Assembly: GCA_016699125.1 (NCBI GenBank)
Contig: CP064961.1
Coordinates: forward strand, 682,001 to 746,000
DNA length: 64,000 nt
From: a bacterium
GTDB taxonomy: Bacteria > Babelota > Babeliae > Babelales > Vermiphilaceae
Reading direction: 5' to 3'
Of the stretch, positions 45,495 through 54,311 are shown piece after piece (the first letter of the stretch is position 1; each line of letters starts with the position of its first letter). Position numbers and translations under genes: made by a program. The notes below the pieces were generated by a model, which worked only from the letters and a program-made list of their open reading frames with translations, was not told the DNA's origin and ran no database searches.

Positions 45495-46230
45495 CCACAT
45501 CTACCTTTGGCTTCAACGTTTTATGAGGGCCAAATAGCTTATCAAATGAAGCAACCAGTTGATGCGACGCATGGTATTTTATCAACAGATTATCATCAAC
45601 ACCAGCTCTCAACAATAGTTGAACAAACGCTTCATGCTTTTGTTGTTCTAGAACACATGTCAGATAATTGACCGCATCAGGTTGTTCAATCGGGACATTA
45701 TATTCCATTAAAGCTGCAAAAAAAACCGGATCATTGTTTTTTAACGCATACTCATACGCTTTCTTTGCCGCGCTTAAAAATGTAGTATGCAAAGCCGCTT
45801 GACTGAGGCAACGAACCAGTACATTGAAAGCACTCAGTTCAAAGGCCTTCGCTTTTATAAAAACAGTATCTTTTGAAAACATATAAGCAAAGAGAGTCTC
45901 CTGCTCGTCACAACTATCAGTTCCAAAAATAAGCTGTAACAGTAAACTATCAAAGTTATCATGCTGAATTACAGGAAGCTCTTTGCTTAGTTTGTCAATC
46001 ATGCATAGTTGACGTTCAAACACTACTCCATTTAAAAGCGCCCTCAATCGCTGAAAATCATTTGAAAAAAAAGCAGTTCGTACCTGCAAATATAACCCTG
46101 CTTCGTTAAAAATTTCTGCACCTGAAAATTTTTGGAAATAAATATGCACCAAAGGAAGTATCAGACTACCTATTAAAATGAGAGCAATGAAAAGAAAGAG
46201 AGAACGAGTTGACGTTTGAACAGTAGCCAT
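45487..46230 (-). CDS. Unknown protein with one N-terminal membrane helix
   Basis: A 247-residue protein; family not recognised. The helix SLFLFIALILIGSLILPLVHIYF near the start anchors a mostly helical body without clear repeats, although YALKNNDPVFFAALMEY and FVQLLLRAGVDD hint at ankyrin-like helices. A GGAGG ribosome site lies three bases before the ATG at 46230; an ATG at 46245 is the alternative. The end overlaps tsaB tail to tail. Confidence 0.6.
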   Translation of the reverse strand: MATVQTSTRSLFLFIALILIGSLILPLVHIYFQKFSGAEIFNEAGLYLQVRTAFFSNDFQRLRALLNGVVFERQLCMIDKLSKELPVIQHDNFDSLLLQLIFGTDSCDEQETLFAYMFSKDTVFIKAKAFELSAFNVLVRCLSQAALHTTFLSAAKKAYEYALKNNDPVFFAALMEYNVPIEQPDAVNYLTCVLEQQKHEAFVQLLLRAGVDDNLLIKYHASHQLVASFDKLFGPHKTLKPKVDVVI

Positions 46231-46432
46231 GGCCCTCCAGAGCATTTTTAATATTTAATATATATTGTAAAATAGAAATTCAAATCAAAGCAAGGCTAAA
46301 AAAATAAGCTCGAAATAGCCACAATATAGGATATTTTTTACTTTTAAATAGGAAATATAAATACAAATATAAATCAAACTCGCTGAAAACGGAGGCTGAA
46401 AATAGAAACGCATCCAATCGATAACAACAATA

Positions 46433-47173
46433 CTAAGTTTTAACTAATGAACGAACAATGGCAATCATGACACAAGCGGCCACTGAAGATCGAAAAATGG
46501 TTGGCCCCAAAGACAACGGCGTGTAATTCTTTTCTGAAAACTGCTTATATTCTTCTTCTGTAAAATCTGCTTCAGGACCAACAACACAAACTACAGACTG
46601 CTCACCGTTTGGATGTAATAAAGAACCTACCTGCCATCCGAATAACCCATCACATCTTGCAATAGAACCAACACTACTTTGGTAAAGATCAAACAGATCG
46701 GCAACATGAATCGGAGGAACTATTGAGGGAAAAGCAAAATGCTTCGCCTGTTCAGCTGCTGCAATCACTGTTCGCTTGAGTCGCGCCAGCTCAACTTCAT
46801 TATTTTTTAACTTTTGACTACGCTCTGTATAAAGTAGCTGAATCTGAGAAACCCCTGCCTGAGTCGCAAATCCGACCGCGTCAGAAAAATCCGCACCTTT
46901 TAGAACTGGTAACGCGAGTATAATAGATGGCTTGAGCAGACGATTTTCATGCACAGAAATAACAAACAATACAAGCTCCTTTTTGGCCACACGCAAAACA
47001 CTTACAACACAGTGTCTTACTTGACTAAAAAAAATCACTCTAGATTGCATAACAAGCCGTAAAACGTGAATACATCGATGATATAAAATGGGATCATCAA
47101 TTGAAAATTCTTGTTGAGGTCTCATCTGATCACAATCAGAATAAAATAACGCAAATACATGCCTTTCTAACAT
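46433..47173 (-). CDS. rsmE: Divergent 16S rRNA m3U1498 methyltransferase RsmE
   Basis: Family hallmarks are present: YHRCIHVLRL near the start, ALPVLKGADFSDAVGFATQAGVSQI and ERSQK, EQAKHF and a knot-like C-terminus. The SAM-binding knot is altered: the usual GPEGGF is GPEADF (202-207 counted from a TTG upstream) and LGxRILRxETA is LGPTIFRSSVA. SPOUT activity is therefore uncertain. The ATG at 47173 is used rather than that TTG. Confidence 0.85.
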   Translation of the reverse strand: MLERHVFALFYSDCDQMRPQQEFSIDDPILYHRCIHVLRLVMQSRVIFFSQVRHCVVSVLRVAKKELVLFVISVHENRLLKPSIILALPVLKGADFSDAVGFATQAGVSQIQLLYTERSQKLKNNEVELARLKRTVIAAAEQAKHFAFPSIVPPIHVADLFDLYQSSVGSIARCDGLFGWQVGSLLHPNGEQSVVCVVGPEADFTEEEYKQFSEKNYTPLSLGPTIFRSSVAACVMIAIVRSLVKT

Positions 47174-47205
47174 ACCACTCAACCTTTAAACTATAAATCA
47201 GCCAG

Positions 47206-47577
47206 CTAAACACCAAGCTTTTCTTTAATTTTTTGTTGTAAAAAAGTATAGAATTTTGCAAATGAAAAAGCATACTTTTTCGCTTTTTGTTTCAATTTAA
47301 GCCATTGCAGCAGAAGAACAACCCCATAATCCGAAAAACGCTCACGCAAGCTATCTAAAGCTGTTTTTTTCATCAACTTACTTTTTATAGTGTCAACACT
47401 TACTTTGGAATTAATGAAATCACCACTTTCAAGATCCTTTAAGTATTCTAACTCTTCCGCCGACCATTCAGCTGTCACCGGCTCAGGGGTATAAACCGCC
47501 TGTTTTTCTGGCTCTTGACAAATAACAATCGAAACAAGAAAGCAGTTTACAAGAAAAAAATATTTTATTTTAAACAT
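47206..47577 (-). CDS. Small secreted unknown protein
   Basis: A 123-residue protein with a signal peptide (MFKIKYFFLVNCFLVSIVIC), a Pro/Glu-rich segment (EPEKQAVYTPEPVTAEW) and a basic helical end (WLKLKQKAKKYAF, LQQKIKEKLGV). Family not recognised. It ends 33 bases before the rsmE start and may share its transcript. Confidence 0.6.
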   Translation of the reverse strand: MFKIKYFFLVNCFLVSIVICQEPEKQAVYTPEPVTAEWSAEELEYLKDLESGDFINSKVSVDTIKSKLMKKTALDSLRERFSDYGVVLLLQWLKLKQKAKKYAFSFAKFYTFLQQKIKEKLGV

Positions 47578-47756
47578 ATTTTCCTATTATCTTTTAAATT
47601 GAAGCGGGCAAATTTTTATCAATACTTTCACAATTATAGCAAAAAAAACTTTTTTTAAAATAATTGCAACGTATAAAAGCACCACCTTTGCCTCAAAAAA
47701 GCAGCCTATTGTTTATATAAATCGACCAAAACAAAAGCAATAAGCTAGAAAAAATT

Positions 47757-47785
47757 TTGATCAACAGTTCAAGCCGGGGTATACT
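47757..47785 (+). promoter_or_regulatory. Promoter of the first peroxiredoxin-like gene
   Basis: TTGATC (47757-47762), 17 bases, TATACT (47780-47785); an AAAGGA ribosome site precedes the ATG at 47825. Confidence 0.6.
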
Positions 47786-47824
47786 GAATGAAAACAACAT
47801 CCTCATTAAAGAAAGGATCTGATC

Positions 47825-48322
47825 ATGCAATTTCTAAAAAAAGGCTTATGTGCACTCACATTTGGAATGTTTTGCAACGAACCACTGTTAAAAAAAGGTG
47901 ATAAAGCACCTGATTTTAAACTCCTGGATCAAAATGGAGCAGCTGTATCTTTACACAATCTGCTCGCAAAAAAGAAAAAAATAGCGCTCGTATTTTACCC
48001 AAGGGACAACACAACAACATGTACCAAACAGTTAAAAAAACTAAATCAAAACACCTCCTTACTCAATGCAAAAAATATCTTGATCTACGCCATCAGCGCT
48101 AACACCCCAAAAAGTCATTTAGAATTTAAAGCAAAGGGACAGTTTGATTTCAACTTTTTGACTGCAACGGAAGAATTTTTAACTAAGTATAATGCATCAG
48201 GAATAGTTCTGAATAAACGAAAAACTGTACTGATCAACGAGGACGGTTTTATAGTATCTATTATTAATGATGTAATAATAGATGAACACACACAGCAGAT
48301 TATCAACGCATTTGGTGCGTAG
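47825..48322 (+). CDS. Bcp/PrxQ-type peroxiredoxin, exported
   Basis: A thiol peroxidase of the AhpC/TSA fold. The 165 residues begin with a short hydrophobic leader (FLKKGLCALTFGMFC) and then KGDKAPDFKLLDQNGAAVSL. The peroxidatic Cys is Cys66 in YPRDNTTTCTKQ. No second Cys at the PrxQ resolving position (five residues on) is present, so it is a 1-Cys type. It probably acts outside the cytoplasm, if the leader works as a signal. Confidence 0.8.
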   Translation: MQFLKKGLCALTFGMFCNEPLLKKGDKAPDFKLLDQNGAAVSLHNLLAKKKKIALVFYPRDNTTTCTKQLKKLNQNTSLLNAKNILIYAISANTPKSHLEFKAKGQFDFNFLTATEEFLTKYNASGIVLNKRKTVLINEDGFIVSIINDVIIDEHTQQIINAFGA

Positions 48323-48400
48323 CAAAGTACTTTCTTCATAAAAATGAAAGTTGAAAAATATCACGTTTGATCAAAAGTTGCATTTTTTTTAATCAAACGC

Positions 48401-48428
48401 TTGACGTTCAATAGATAAAGTTTAGACT
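48401..48428 (+). promoter_or_regulatory. Promoter of the second peroxiredoxin-like gene
   Basis: TTGACG (48401-48406), 16 bases, TAGACT (48423-48428), with an AAAGGAG ribosome site before the ATG at 48468. Confidence 0.55.
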
Positions 48429-48467
48429 ATCTCATGTTGAAAGCATTTTTCTAAAGGAGTATACATC

Positions 48468-48989
48468 ATGAATAAACTCAGAAAAATTGTTTTGCTTTTG
48501 CAGATAAACTTTTTATGTGAAGCAGCACTTTTGGTATTAGAACAACGGGCTCCACAGTTCAATTTAATAGACCAAAATGGTCAATGTGTCGCGCTCTCCC
48601 AATTCGTGGGAAGGAAGGTGGCACTCATCTTTCATTCAAAAGTATCCAGTGAAAAAGATAAAAAACAGATTAAGAACATGGCACAATATGCCAAGATTTT
48701 CAGACGTAAAGGCATTGTTCCACTAGGACTGAGTAGAGACTTACCTTCGACACATCGCACAATTTTGCAAAAACTCCAAGTTTCAGATTTTACCTTACTC
48801 ACCACAACTCCAGAATGTTTGAAAGCATACGATGCGGAAAATGAAAGCTGGTTTCAAAATACCTGTGTGACCGTCCTAATAGACGAAGAAGGAAAAGTGG
48901 TCGGGGTTATTACTGATGTTGATCATGAAAAGCATGCAGAACAGATTTTAAAAAAGTTTGAGGAGATCAAAGCACATCAGAGTTCTTAA
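48468..48989 (+). CDS. Peroxiredoxin-fold protein lacking the catalytic Cys
   Basis: A 173-residue paralogue of the preceding gene: a leader (KIVLLLQINFLCEAALL), then EQRAPQFNLIDQNGQCVALSQF and VALIFHSKV. Where the first protein has PRDNTTTC this one has SKVSSEKD, so the peroxidatic Cys is Asp and the Thr pair is gone. The fold's later strands (VTVLIDEEGKVVGVITDVD) remain. It cannot work as a normal peroxiredoxin; a binding or chaperone-like role is possible. It has its own promoter and ribosome site. Confidence 0.75.
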   Translation: MNKLRKIVLLLQINFLCEAALLVLEQRAPQFNLIDQNGQCVALSQFVGRKVALIFHSKVSSEKDKKQIKNMAQYAKIFRRKGIVPLGLSRDLPSTHRTILQKLQVSDFTLLTTTPECLKAYDAENESWFQNTCVTVLIDEEGKVVGVITDVDHEKHAEQILKKFEEIKAHQSS

Positions 48990-49011
48990 CAACAAGTCGA
49001 TCTTCTTACTC

Positions 49012-49054
49012 AGGGCTGTTCGGTTCTATACTTCTGACCGAATGGCCCTTTTTT
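49012..49054 (+). terminator. Terminator after the peroxiredoxin-like pair
   Basis: AGGGCTGTTCGGT and ACCGAATGGCCCT form a 13-base stem with two mismatches, followed by a T run. Confidence 0.75.
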
Positions 49055-49082
49055 ACTTACATGGGCTTTTTCTTGTGCTAAT

Positions 49083-49110
49083 TTGAGAAAAAATGAGGTT
49101 TTGTTACTCT
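49083..49110 (+). promoter_or_regulatory. Promoter-like site for leuS
   Basis: TTGAGA (49083-49088), 16 bases, TACTCT (49105-49110), followed by an AAGGA ribosome site. Confidence 0.4.
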
Positions 49111-49138
49111 AAAAGTAAAAAATCTTACAAGGACTTAC

Positions 49139-51577
49139 ATGAGTTATCCTTTTGAACTGATTGAAAAAAAATGGCAAAAAATATGGCGAACCCAACCCGA
49201 TGGAACGACAGAAACGCAAAGTTCTAAAAAAAAATTCTATTGCTTGGATATGTTCCCTTACCCATCCGGATCAGGCTTACATGTAGGACACTGGCGAGGG
49301 TATGTACTCTCAGACGTGCTTACACGCTTTAAATGGCTGCAAGGGTATAACATACTGCATCCAATGGGCTGGGACGCATTTGGATTACCGGCGGAAAATG
49401 ATGCAATCAAAAAGGGTATTCATCCAGAAGAGGGTACCAACAAAAATATCGCACATTTTAAAGAGCAGTTGTACGAACTTGCCGCATTATATGACTGGTC
49501 AAAAGAGCTTAGTACCACCGATCCAGATTATTATAAGTGGACACAATGGATATTCTTGCAAATGTACAAAGCAGGGCTTGCATATGAAGCAGATATGCCT
49601 ATCAACTGGTGTCCATCCTGCCTGACTGGACTGGCAAATGAAGAGGTGGTCAATAACGCGTGTGATCGTTGTCATTCGATTGTAGAGATTAAAAAAATCA
49701 GACAGTGGGTTTTGCGCATTACAAAATATGCCGAAAAACTGCTTGAAGGATTAGATAGACTTGATTGGCCGGAAAAAGTAAAACAGATGCAACGTCACTG
49801 GATAGGGAAAAGCGAAGGTCTTATTTTTACAGCAAAAATCAGAAACTCCAATATCATTATAGAAACGTTTTCAGCACATTTTGAAGCGTTTTGTGCAGAC
49901 ACCTTTTTTGTCATTGCACCTGATCATCCACTCCTTGGAGCTATCATTAAGAACACGGAAAACAGAACCCAGATAGAACAGTTTTGCAAAGAAATTTTAC
50001 AAGAACGGCTTTTAAAACGGGACGAAAAAGAACCACACGGTATATTTACAGGACAGTATGTACAAGATCCGGTCAGCAAAACTGACCTTCCCTTGTGGAT
50101 CGCTAGTTTTGCATTTGCAGATTACGGGACGGGAATCATACGCTGTTCAGCCCATGATGAGCGTGATTTTGCATTTGCTAAAAAATATACTATTCCATTA
50201 AAAGTTGCCATGGTTCCTGAGAACATTTCTGAGCAACATGATGTCAAAAATCTGAAACTATGCTTTTCTGACATGTCAAAAGGCATTTTACTTGAACCCA
50301 CACCATTTGCTGGAAAAAATGCGCTCAATGCACGCGAGCAGATTATAGAGTATTGCATAAAACAGGGATACGCGCGAAAACACACAACGTACAAACTTCG
50401 CGATTGGATCTTTTCAAGGCAACGATATTGGGGCGAACCTATTCCGATTGTACATTGTAAAACATGCGGCGTCGTACCTGTCCCAGAAATGGAACTGCCC
50501 ATCAGATTGCCACAAGTTGAAAGTTACAAGCCAACCGGAACAGGCGAATCTCCACTTGCTTCCATTGAATCATTTGTCAACACCATCTGCCCGCAATGCA
50601 AACAGAAAGCAAAACGGGAAACAAATACCATGCCTCAGTGGGCCGGATCATGCTGGTACTTTTTACGTTATGTTAACCCAAAACTGCAAAACAAACCATT
50701 CGATAAAGCAGATATGGAACACTGGTTACCTGTGGATCTTTATATTGGTGGCATTGAACATGCGATTTTACATCTTTTGTATGCACGGTTTTATGTAAAA
50801 GTATTATATGACCTGGGCCATCTACCATTCGATGAGCCTTTCAAAGAGCTTTTTAACCAAGGTATGGTCTTAAAATATTCTGAAAAAACCGGTCTAACAG
50901 AAAAAATGTCAAAATCAAAAGGCAATGTGGTGAACCCAGATGACATGGTCAAACAGTATGGATCGGATGCTTTGAGACTGTACATTTTATTTATGGGACC
51001 ACCAGAACTCGATGCAGTGTGGCAGGACGGCGGCATTGAAGGAATGAAGCGATTTTTAAATAGATTATACGATTTTTTGACCAACCCCGAAACCATTGTT
51101 GATCAAGATACAGAGCCTTTGCAATCCAAACAGGCCCTAGCCAGACTACAAATCGAAATAGAAGAACGGATTGGAAGATACAAGCCAAATACCGCTATTG
51201 CATCATGCATGGAATGGTTGAACCAGGCAATCACTGAAAAACATACACTATCGCAACAATCTATTGAAAAACTCCTATCCATCCTTTCAGTGTTTATCCC
51301 ACACCTTGCAAGCGAACTACTTGAAAAAATATGTCACAAAAAATTAAATGCTATGCAATGGCCAACGGTTGATCAAACCCTACTGGTACAAAATACCATA
51401 GAGATTATCGTACAGGTCAACGGTAAAACACGGGGATCAATAACTGTTGCAAAAAACACTGAAAAGGCGACTATTTATGCCTTGGCAGAGCAAGCAATAG
51501 CAAAGTGGATACCAGATAACACCTCGATCAAAAAACATATCTATATCGAAGCAAAGCTTGTGAATCTCGTACTGTAA
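49139..51577 (+). CDS. leuS: Leucyl-tRNA synthetase, degenerate editing motif
   Basis: Charges tRNA-Leu. The 812 residues have the HIGH-type HVGH (48-51), a zinc site (CPSC 158-161, CDRC 175-178), WIGKSEG before the editing domain, AHDERDFAF in it, and [14 protein letters not shown]. The threonine-rich editing motif TTRPDT is replaced around residues 243-250 ([11 protein letters not shown]), while the nearby APDHPL stays. Synthesis should be intact; hydrolytic editing of wrong amino acids is likely weakened. Confidence 0.96.
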   Translation: MSYPFELIEKKWQKIWRTQPDGTTETQSSKKKFYCLDMFPYPSGSGLHVGHWRGYVLSDVLTRFKWLQGYNILHPMGWDAFGLPAENDAIKKGIHPEEGTNKNIAHFKEQLYELAALYDWSKELSTTDPDYYKWTQWIFLQMYKAGLAYEADMPINWCPSCLTGLANEEVVNNACDRCHSIVEIKKIRQWVLRITKYAEKLLEGLDRLDWPEKVKQMQRHWIGKSEGLIFTAKIRNSNIIIETFSAHFEAFCADTFFVIAPDHPLLGAIIKNTENRTQIEQFCKEILQERLLKRDEKEPHGIFTGQYVQDPVSKTDLPLWIASFAFADYGTGIIRCSAHDERDFAFAKKYTIPLKVAMVPENISEQHDVKNLKLCFSDMSKGILLEPTPFAGKNALNAREQIIEYCIKQGYARKHTTYKLRDWIFSRQRYWGEPIPIVHCKTCGVVPVPEMELPIRLPQVESYKPTGTGESPLASIESFVNTICPQCKQKAKRETNTMPQWAGSCWYFLRYVNPKLQNKPFDKADMEHWLPVDLYIGGIEHAILHLLYARFYVKVLYDLGHLPFDEPFKELFNQGMVLKYSEKTGLTEKMSKSKGNVVNPDDMVKQYGSDALRLYILFMGPPELDAVWQDGGIEGMKRFLNRLYDFLTNPETIVDQDTEPLQSKQALARLQIEIEERIGRYKPNTAIASCMEWLNQAITEKHTLSQQSIEKLLSILSVFIPHLASELLEKICHKKLNAMQWPTVDQTLLVQNTIEIIVQVNGKTRGSITVAKNTEKATIYALAEQAIAKWIPDNTSIKKHIYIEAKLVNLVL

Positions 51578-51587
51578 AATGAAATAA

Positions 51588-51620
51588 ACAAAAAGAAGGG
51601 GCAGCCCCCCTTCTTTTTGT
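51588..51620 (+). terminator. Terminator after leuS
   Basis: ACAAAAAGAAGGGG and CCCCTTCTTTTTGT form a perfect 14-base stem around a short loop, 11 bases after the stop. Confidence 0.85.
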
Positions 51621-51685
51621 ACGATGCTCGGCCCTCGAATAGAGAAAATCAGACTCTTTGACTGTATCAATTTTTAAACTTGATA

Positions 51686-51714
51686 TTGACGAATAGAAAA
51701 TAATCATATATAAT
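51686..51714 (+). promoter_or_regulatory. Promoter of the lipoprotein-like gene
   Basis: TTGACG (51686-51691), 17 bases, perfect TATAAT (51709-51714). It is the closest to consensus in the plus-strand genes. Confidence 0.6.
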
Positions 51715-51769
51715 AAAAATACTATATATAAACCACTTATTTAAAACAAGTTAAAATAAAGAATAAATT

Positions 51770-52276
51770 ATGAAGATAAAAAGATCGATTTTACTACCAC
51801 TATTGCTGCTTTCATGCACAGCGCATCCTTTTTTGGAAAAATTACTCTTAAAAATGGCTACAATGAAAAGCTTAACAGTAGCAAAAAACCCTCTGGGAAA
51901 ATATCTTCCAAAAAGGACTGGCATATTTGATATCTCTGTCTACCCTATTAAAACTGAAAACAAAATCACCCTTTTTGCACACTCAAAAACAAAAGATTAT
52001 TTGGAACTGTCAGATGGAAGAAGACTACGTATACCACAACTTCCATGTACTAATAAAACGATCCTGATCAGATCTTTAATGGAAGGCAGTTGCAAACAGG
52101 ACGCATGCATAAATGCGTTGGAAAAGTTAAAGCTAAAAAATGCCAATCTGCCATACAAACAACATGACCAAACGGGAGCCATAGAAATACCTTTACTCGA
52201 GCAAAAAACAGAAATCAAATTTCCGCCAACCATACACCGTGAAAAATCAAAAATTACGTATTCAGAATATGAATAA
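51770..52276 (+). CDS. Putative lipoprotein, unknown
   Basis: A 168-residue protein with a lipobox-like signal (LLPLLLLSC, Cys16), so it may be lipidated and exported. The body is basic and beta-rich in appearance, with Cys residues in PCTNKT and GSCKQDAC. Family not recognised. It precedes the NADAR gene by 98 bases and may share its transcript. Confidence 0.6.
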   Translation: MKIKRSILLPLLLLSCTAHPFLEKLLLKMATMKSLTVAKNPLGKYLPKRTGIFDISVYPIKTENKITLFAHSKTKDYLELSDGRRLRIPQLPCTNKTILIRSLMEGSCKQDACINALEKLKLKNANLPYKQHDQTGAIEIPLLEQKTEIKFPPTIHREKSKITYSEYE

Positions 52277-52374
52277 ATAAACCTATTTATTGCACAAAAT
52301 AAAAATCCATTGTATTTCTCTATTATTTTTTCATAGAATAGAGCTGTGTTTCATTTTATGAAAGAACTAATTCA

Positions 52375-53943
52375 ATGGTTATTTTATTGTTTATTGTGCT
52401 ACTGTTACATGCAACTCTTCAGACCGCAGAACCGGAACAAGAAATTTACAAGCAATTTCAAGCGATCATCACGCAATTAAATCCAGATGACAAAATAGAA
52501 GCAGATAAAACAGGTTATAAGGCATACCAGACCTATCAATTCTATAATCCAAACGCAACAAGTTGGAAGCAGTTTCAAAACCGCATTGAATTTTATGAAA
52601 AACCAGATGGTTATAACTCATTTGAGATTCAAAGAGGCGATCAAGAGATTGGAACATTCAGAACGACCGATCAAAATCAACATTATTATGAATTTACTAA
52701 TTTTTGGGAAGAAAGTTTTCAGTTACCAAAAGGTGAATCCTGGAAGACCGTAGAAAACTATTTTCAAGCGCAAAAAGTTCTCAAATACATCCTACCTTAC
52801 TATCCTGAAAACTGGTCTCAAACTATTACAGTATACTTCCAACTGGATAACGGAGACAAAAAGAACAGAACGGAAACAGTTACAACAGAAGAACAAGTAA
52901 CTTACTTCTTAAAAAACGCTATCCCAATAGAAGCATTCAATCTTGCACGACAATTCAAGCACCATGAATCTGAACAAGCAAAAAATAAATTTGCCTCATG
53001 GCACCAAGAAAAATACACACATATGATTAATGCAATCTGGGCAAAATTTAACCAAAACAACCAACTAAAAAATCTTTTAATGAGCACACACCCTAAAATT
53101 TTAGTTGAAAATGCAGGCGAAAAAGATAAAGAATGGGGCGCTGGTGCTGATTTTAAAGGCAACAACTTCCTTGGAATTATCCTCATGCTTGTTCGCGAAC
53201 AATTAAAAAAGGAAAAGCCAAATGGACAATTAAAAACTTTTAACAACCCAGCCATCGAAAACTATTTAGTTTATAATGCTCCTGCCAAAGATAATAATAA
53301 TACATTAATAACACAGCTCGGGCTTAATCTATCAAAAATGGATTACTCCAAGCACATCAACACTGAAAATTTCAATACCATTTTCCCTGCTGACAACTTT
53401 ACGCAAAAAATTATGATCAACAATGAAACCTACAACGGTATTGAATATTATTTAAAAAGAACTTATAGCAATCTCTACGAAGGAGGAACAGCAAAAAAAA
53501 AATATAAGCTATTTTTATGGCAAATGAGATTACAAATTCTTTTAACCGTCAATCAAACGATCAAACAAAATCTATTAAAAAGTGAGAACAAAACTATTCT
53601 GTTCACGAATAACAACAATTTGAATGATGATTTTTTTGGTGTAAATCAAACTACAATGATGGGTTTTAATCATGTTGGTATGATTGCAATGAAATTGCGA
53701 GCACAGTTGTTGAAAACTGGAAAAACAAACAAACCACTGTCAATCACTACACAATTGGTAACACCTGTAACCAAGACAAAAATAAAAAACGAAAACTCAA
53801 ATGCTCATTCAACGCTCACACGAACCCCACAAGCAGAATTTCCACCAAAGAGCACACCAACAATTAAGCACAACTCATTCATTAACTGGTTACTGGGATT
53901 TGATTGGTTTAAAAGTCTTTGGAGCTGGTTAGGGTATAGCTAA
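52375..53943 (+). CDS. Secreted protein with two NADAR-type domains
   Basis: A 522-residue protein with a short hydrophobic start (VILLFIVLLLHATLQ). Residues 103-134 (YYEFTNFWEE, SWKTVENYFQAQK) and 221-278 (KFNQNNQLKNLLM, ILVENAGEKDKEWGAGAD, GNNFLGIILMLVREQL) match the two halves of the NADAR/YbiA fold. A weaker second copy spans about 324-448 (YNGIEYYLKRTY, FNHVGMIAMKLRAQL). Family members cut N-glycosidic bonds, in part on ADP-ribose derivatives. A transported NADAR would act outside the cytoplasm, perhaps on a host. The start codon lacks a good ribosome site. Confidence 0.7.
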   Translation: MVILLFIVLLLHATLQTAEPEQEIYKQFQAIITQLNPDDKIEADKTGYKAYQTYQFYNPNATSWKQFQNRIEFYEKPDGYNSFEIQRGDQEIGTFRTTDQNQHYYEFTNFWEESFQLPKGESWKTVENYFQAQKVLKYILPYYPENWSQTITVYFQLDNGDKKNRTETVTTEEQVTYFLKNAIPIEAFNLARQFKHHESEQAKNKFASWHQEKYTHMINAIWAKFNQNNQLKNLLMSTHPKILVENAGEKDKEWGAGADFKGNNFLGIILMLVREQLKKEKPNGQLKTFNNPAIENYLVYNAPAKDNNNTLITQLGLNLSKMDYSKHINTENFNTIFPADNFTQKIMINNETYNGIEYYLKRTYSNLYEGGTAKKKYKLFLWQMRLQILLTVNQTIKQNLLKSENKTILFTNNNNLNDDFFGVNQTTMMGFNHVGMIAMKLRAQLLKTGKTNKPLSITTQLVTPVTKTKIKNENSNAHSTLTRTPQAEFPPKSTPTIKHNSFINWLLGFDWFKSLWSWLGYS

Positions 53944-53956
53944 AAAAAGAGCATTT

Positions 53957-54289
53957 TTAACGCGTACTATCTTGTTTTTGATTTTGAACAGAAGCATCAC
54001 TAAAAAAAGCAGGATCATAATGAGCGTAACGAGAAGAATGCGGTAGTGGCAGCTGCCACATATAAGGTGGATGCCCCTCGGCATTTTCTAAATTATTTTC
54101 AGGATTATTTTGTAGATCTTCTACATTATTTTGTCGCAACTGTCGTATGCGCGCAAGATACTCTCTTTCTTCTCGTGCCAAGTTCCGAATACGCAGTTGA
54201 TACTGAGGATTGGTACGCATTGCATACATCGGGCATGCTAAAAAATATACACCCATCACCATACCTTTGAATACAGAAAAATTTTTCAT
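53957..54289 (-). CDS. Small secreted unknown protein
   Basis: A 110-residue protein with a signal peptide (SVFKGMVMGVYFLACPMYA), an Arg/Glu-rich helix (RIRNLAREEREYLARIRQLR) and a low-complexity end rich in Asn, Pro and His. Family not recognised. It lies between the convergent NADAR gene and recD2. Confidence 0.55.
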   Translation of the reverse strand: MKNFSVFKGMVMGVYFLACPMYAMRTNPQYQLRIRNLAREEREYLARIRQLRQNNVEDLQNNPENNLENAEGHPPYMWQLPLPHSSRYAHYDPAFFSDASVQNQKQDSTR

Positions 54290-54311
54290 GTTGCTCCGTT
54301 CGCTCCACTTT

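Noticed and set aside
46246..46432. Possible gene in the 187-base spacer before rsmE's terminus
   Set aside because: AT-rich with stops in all frames; nothing recognisable.
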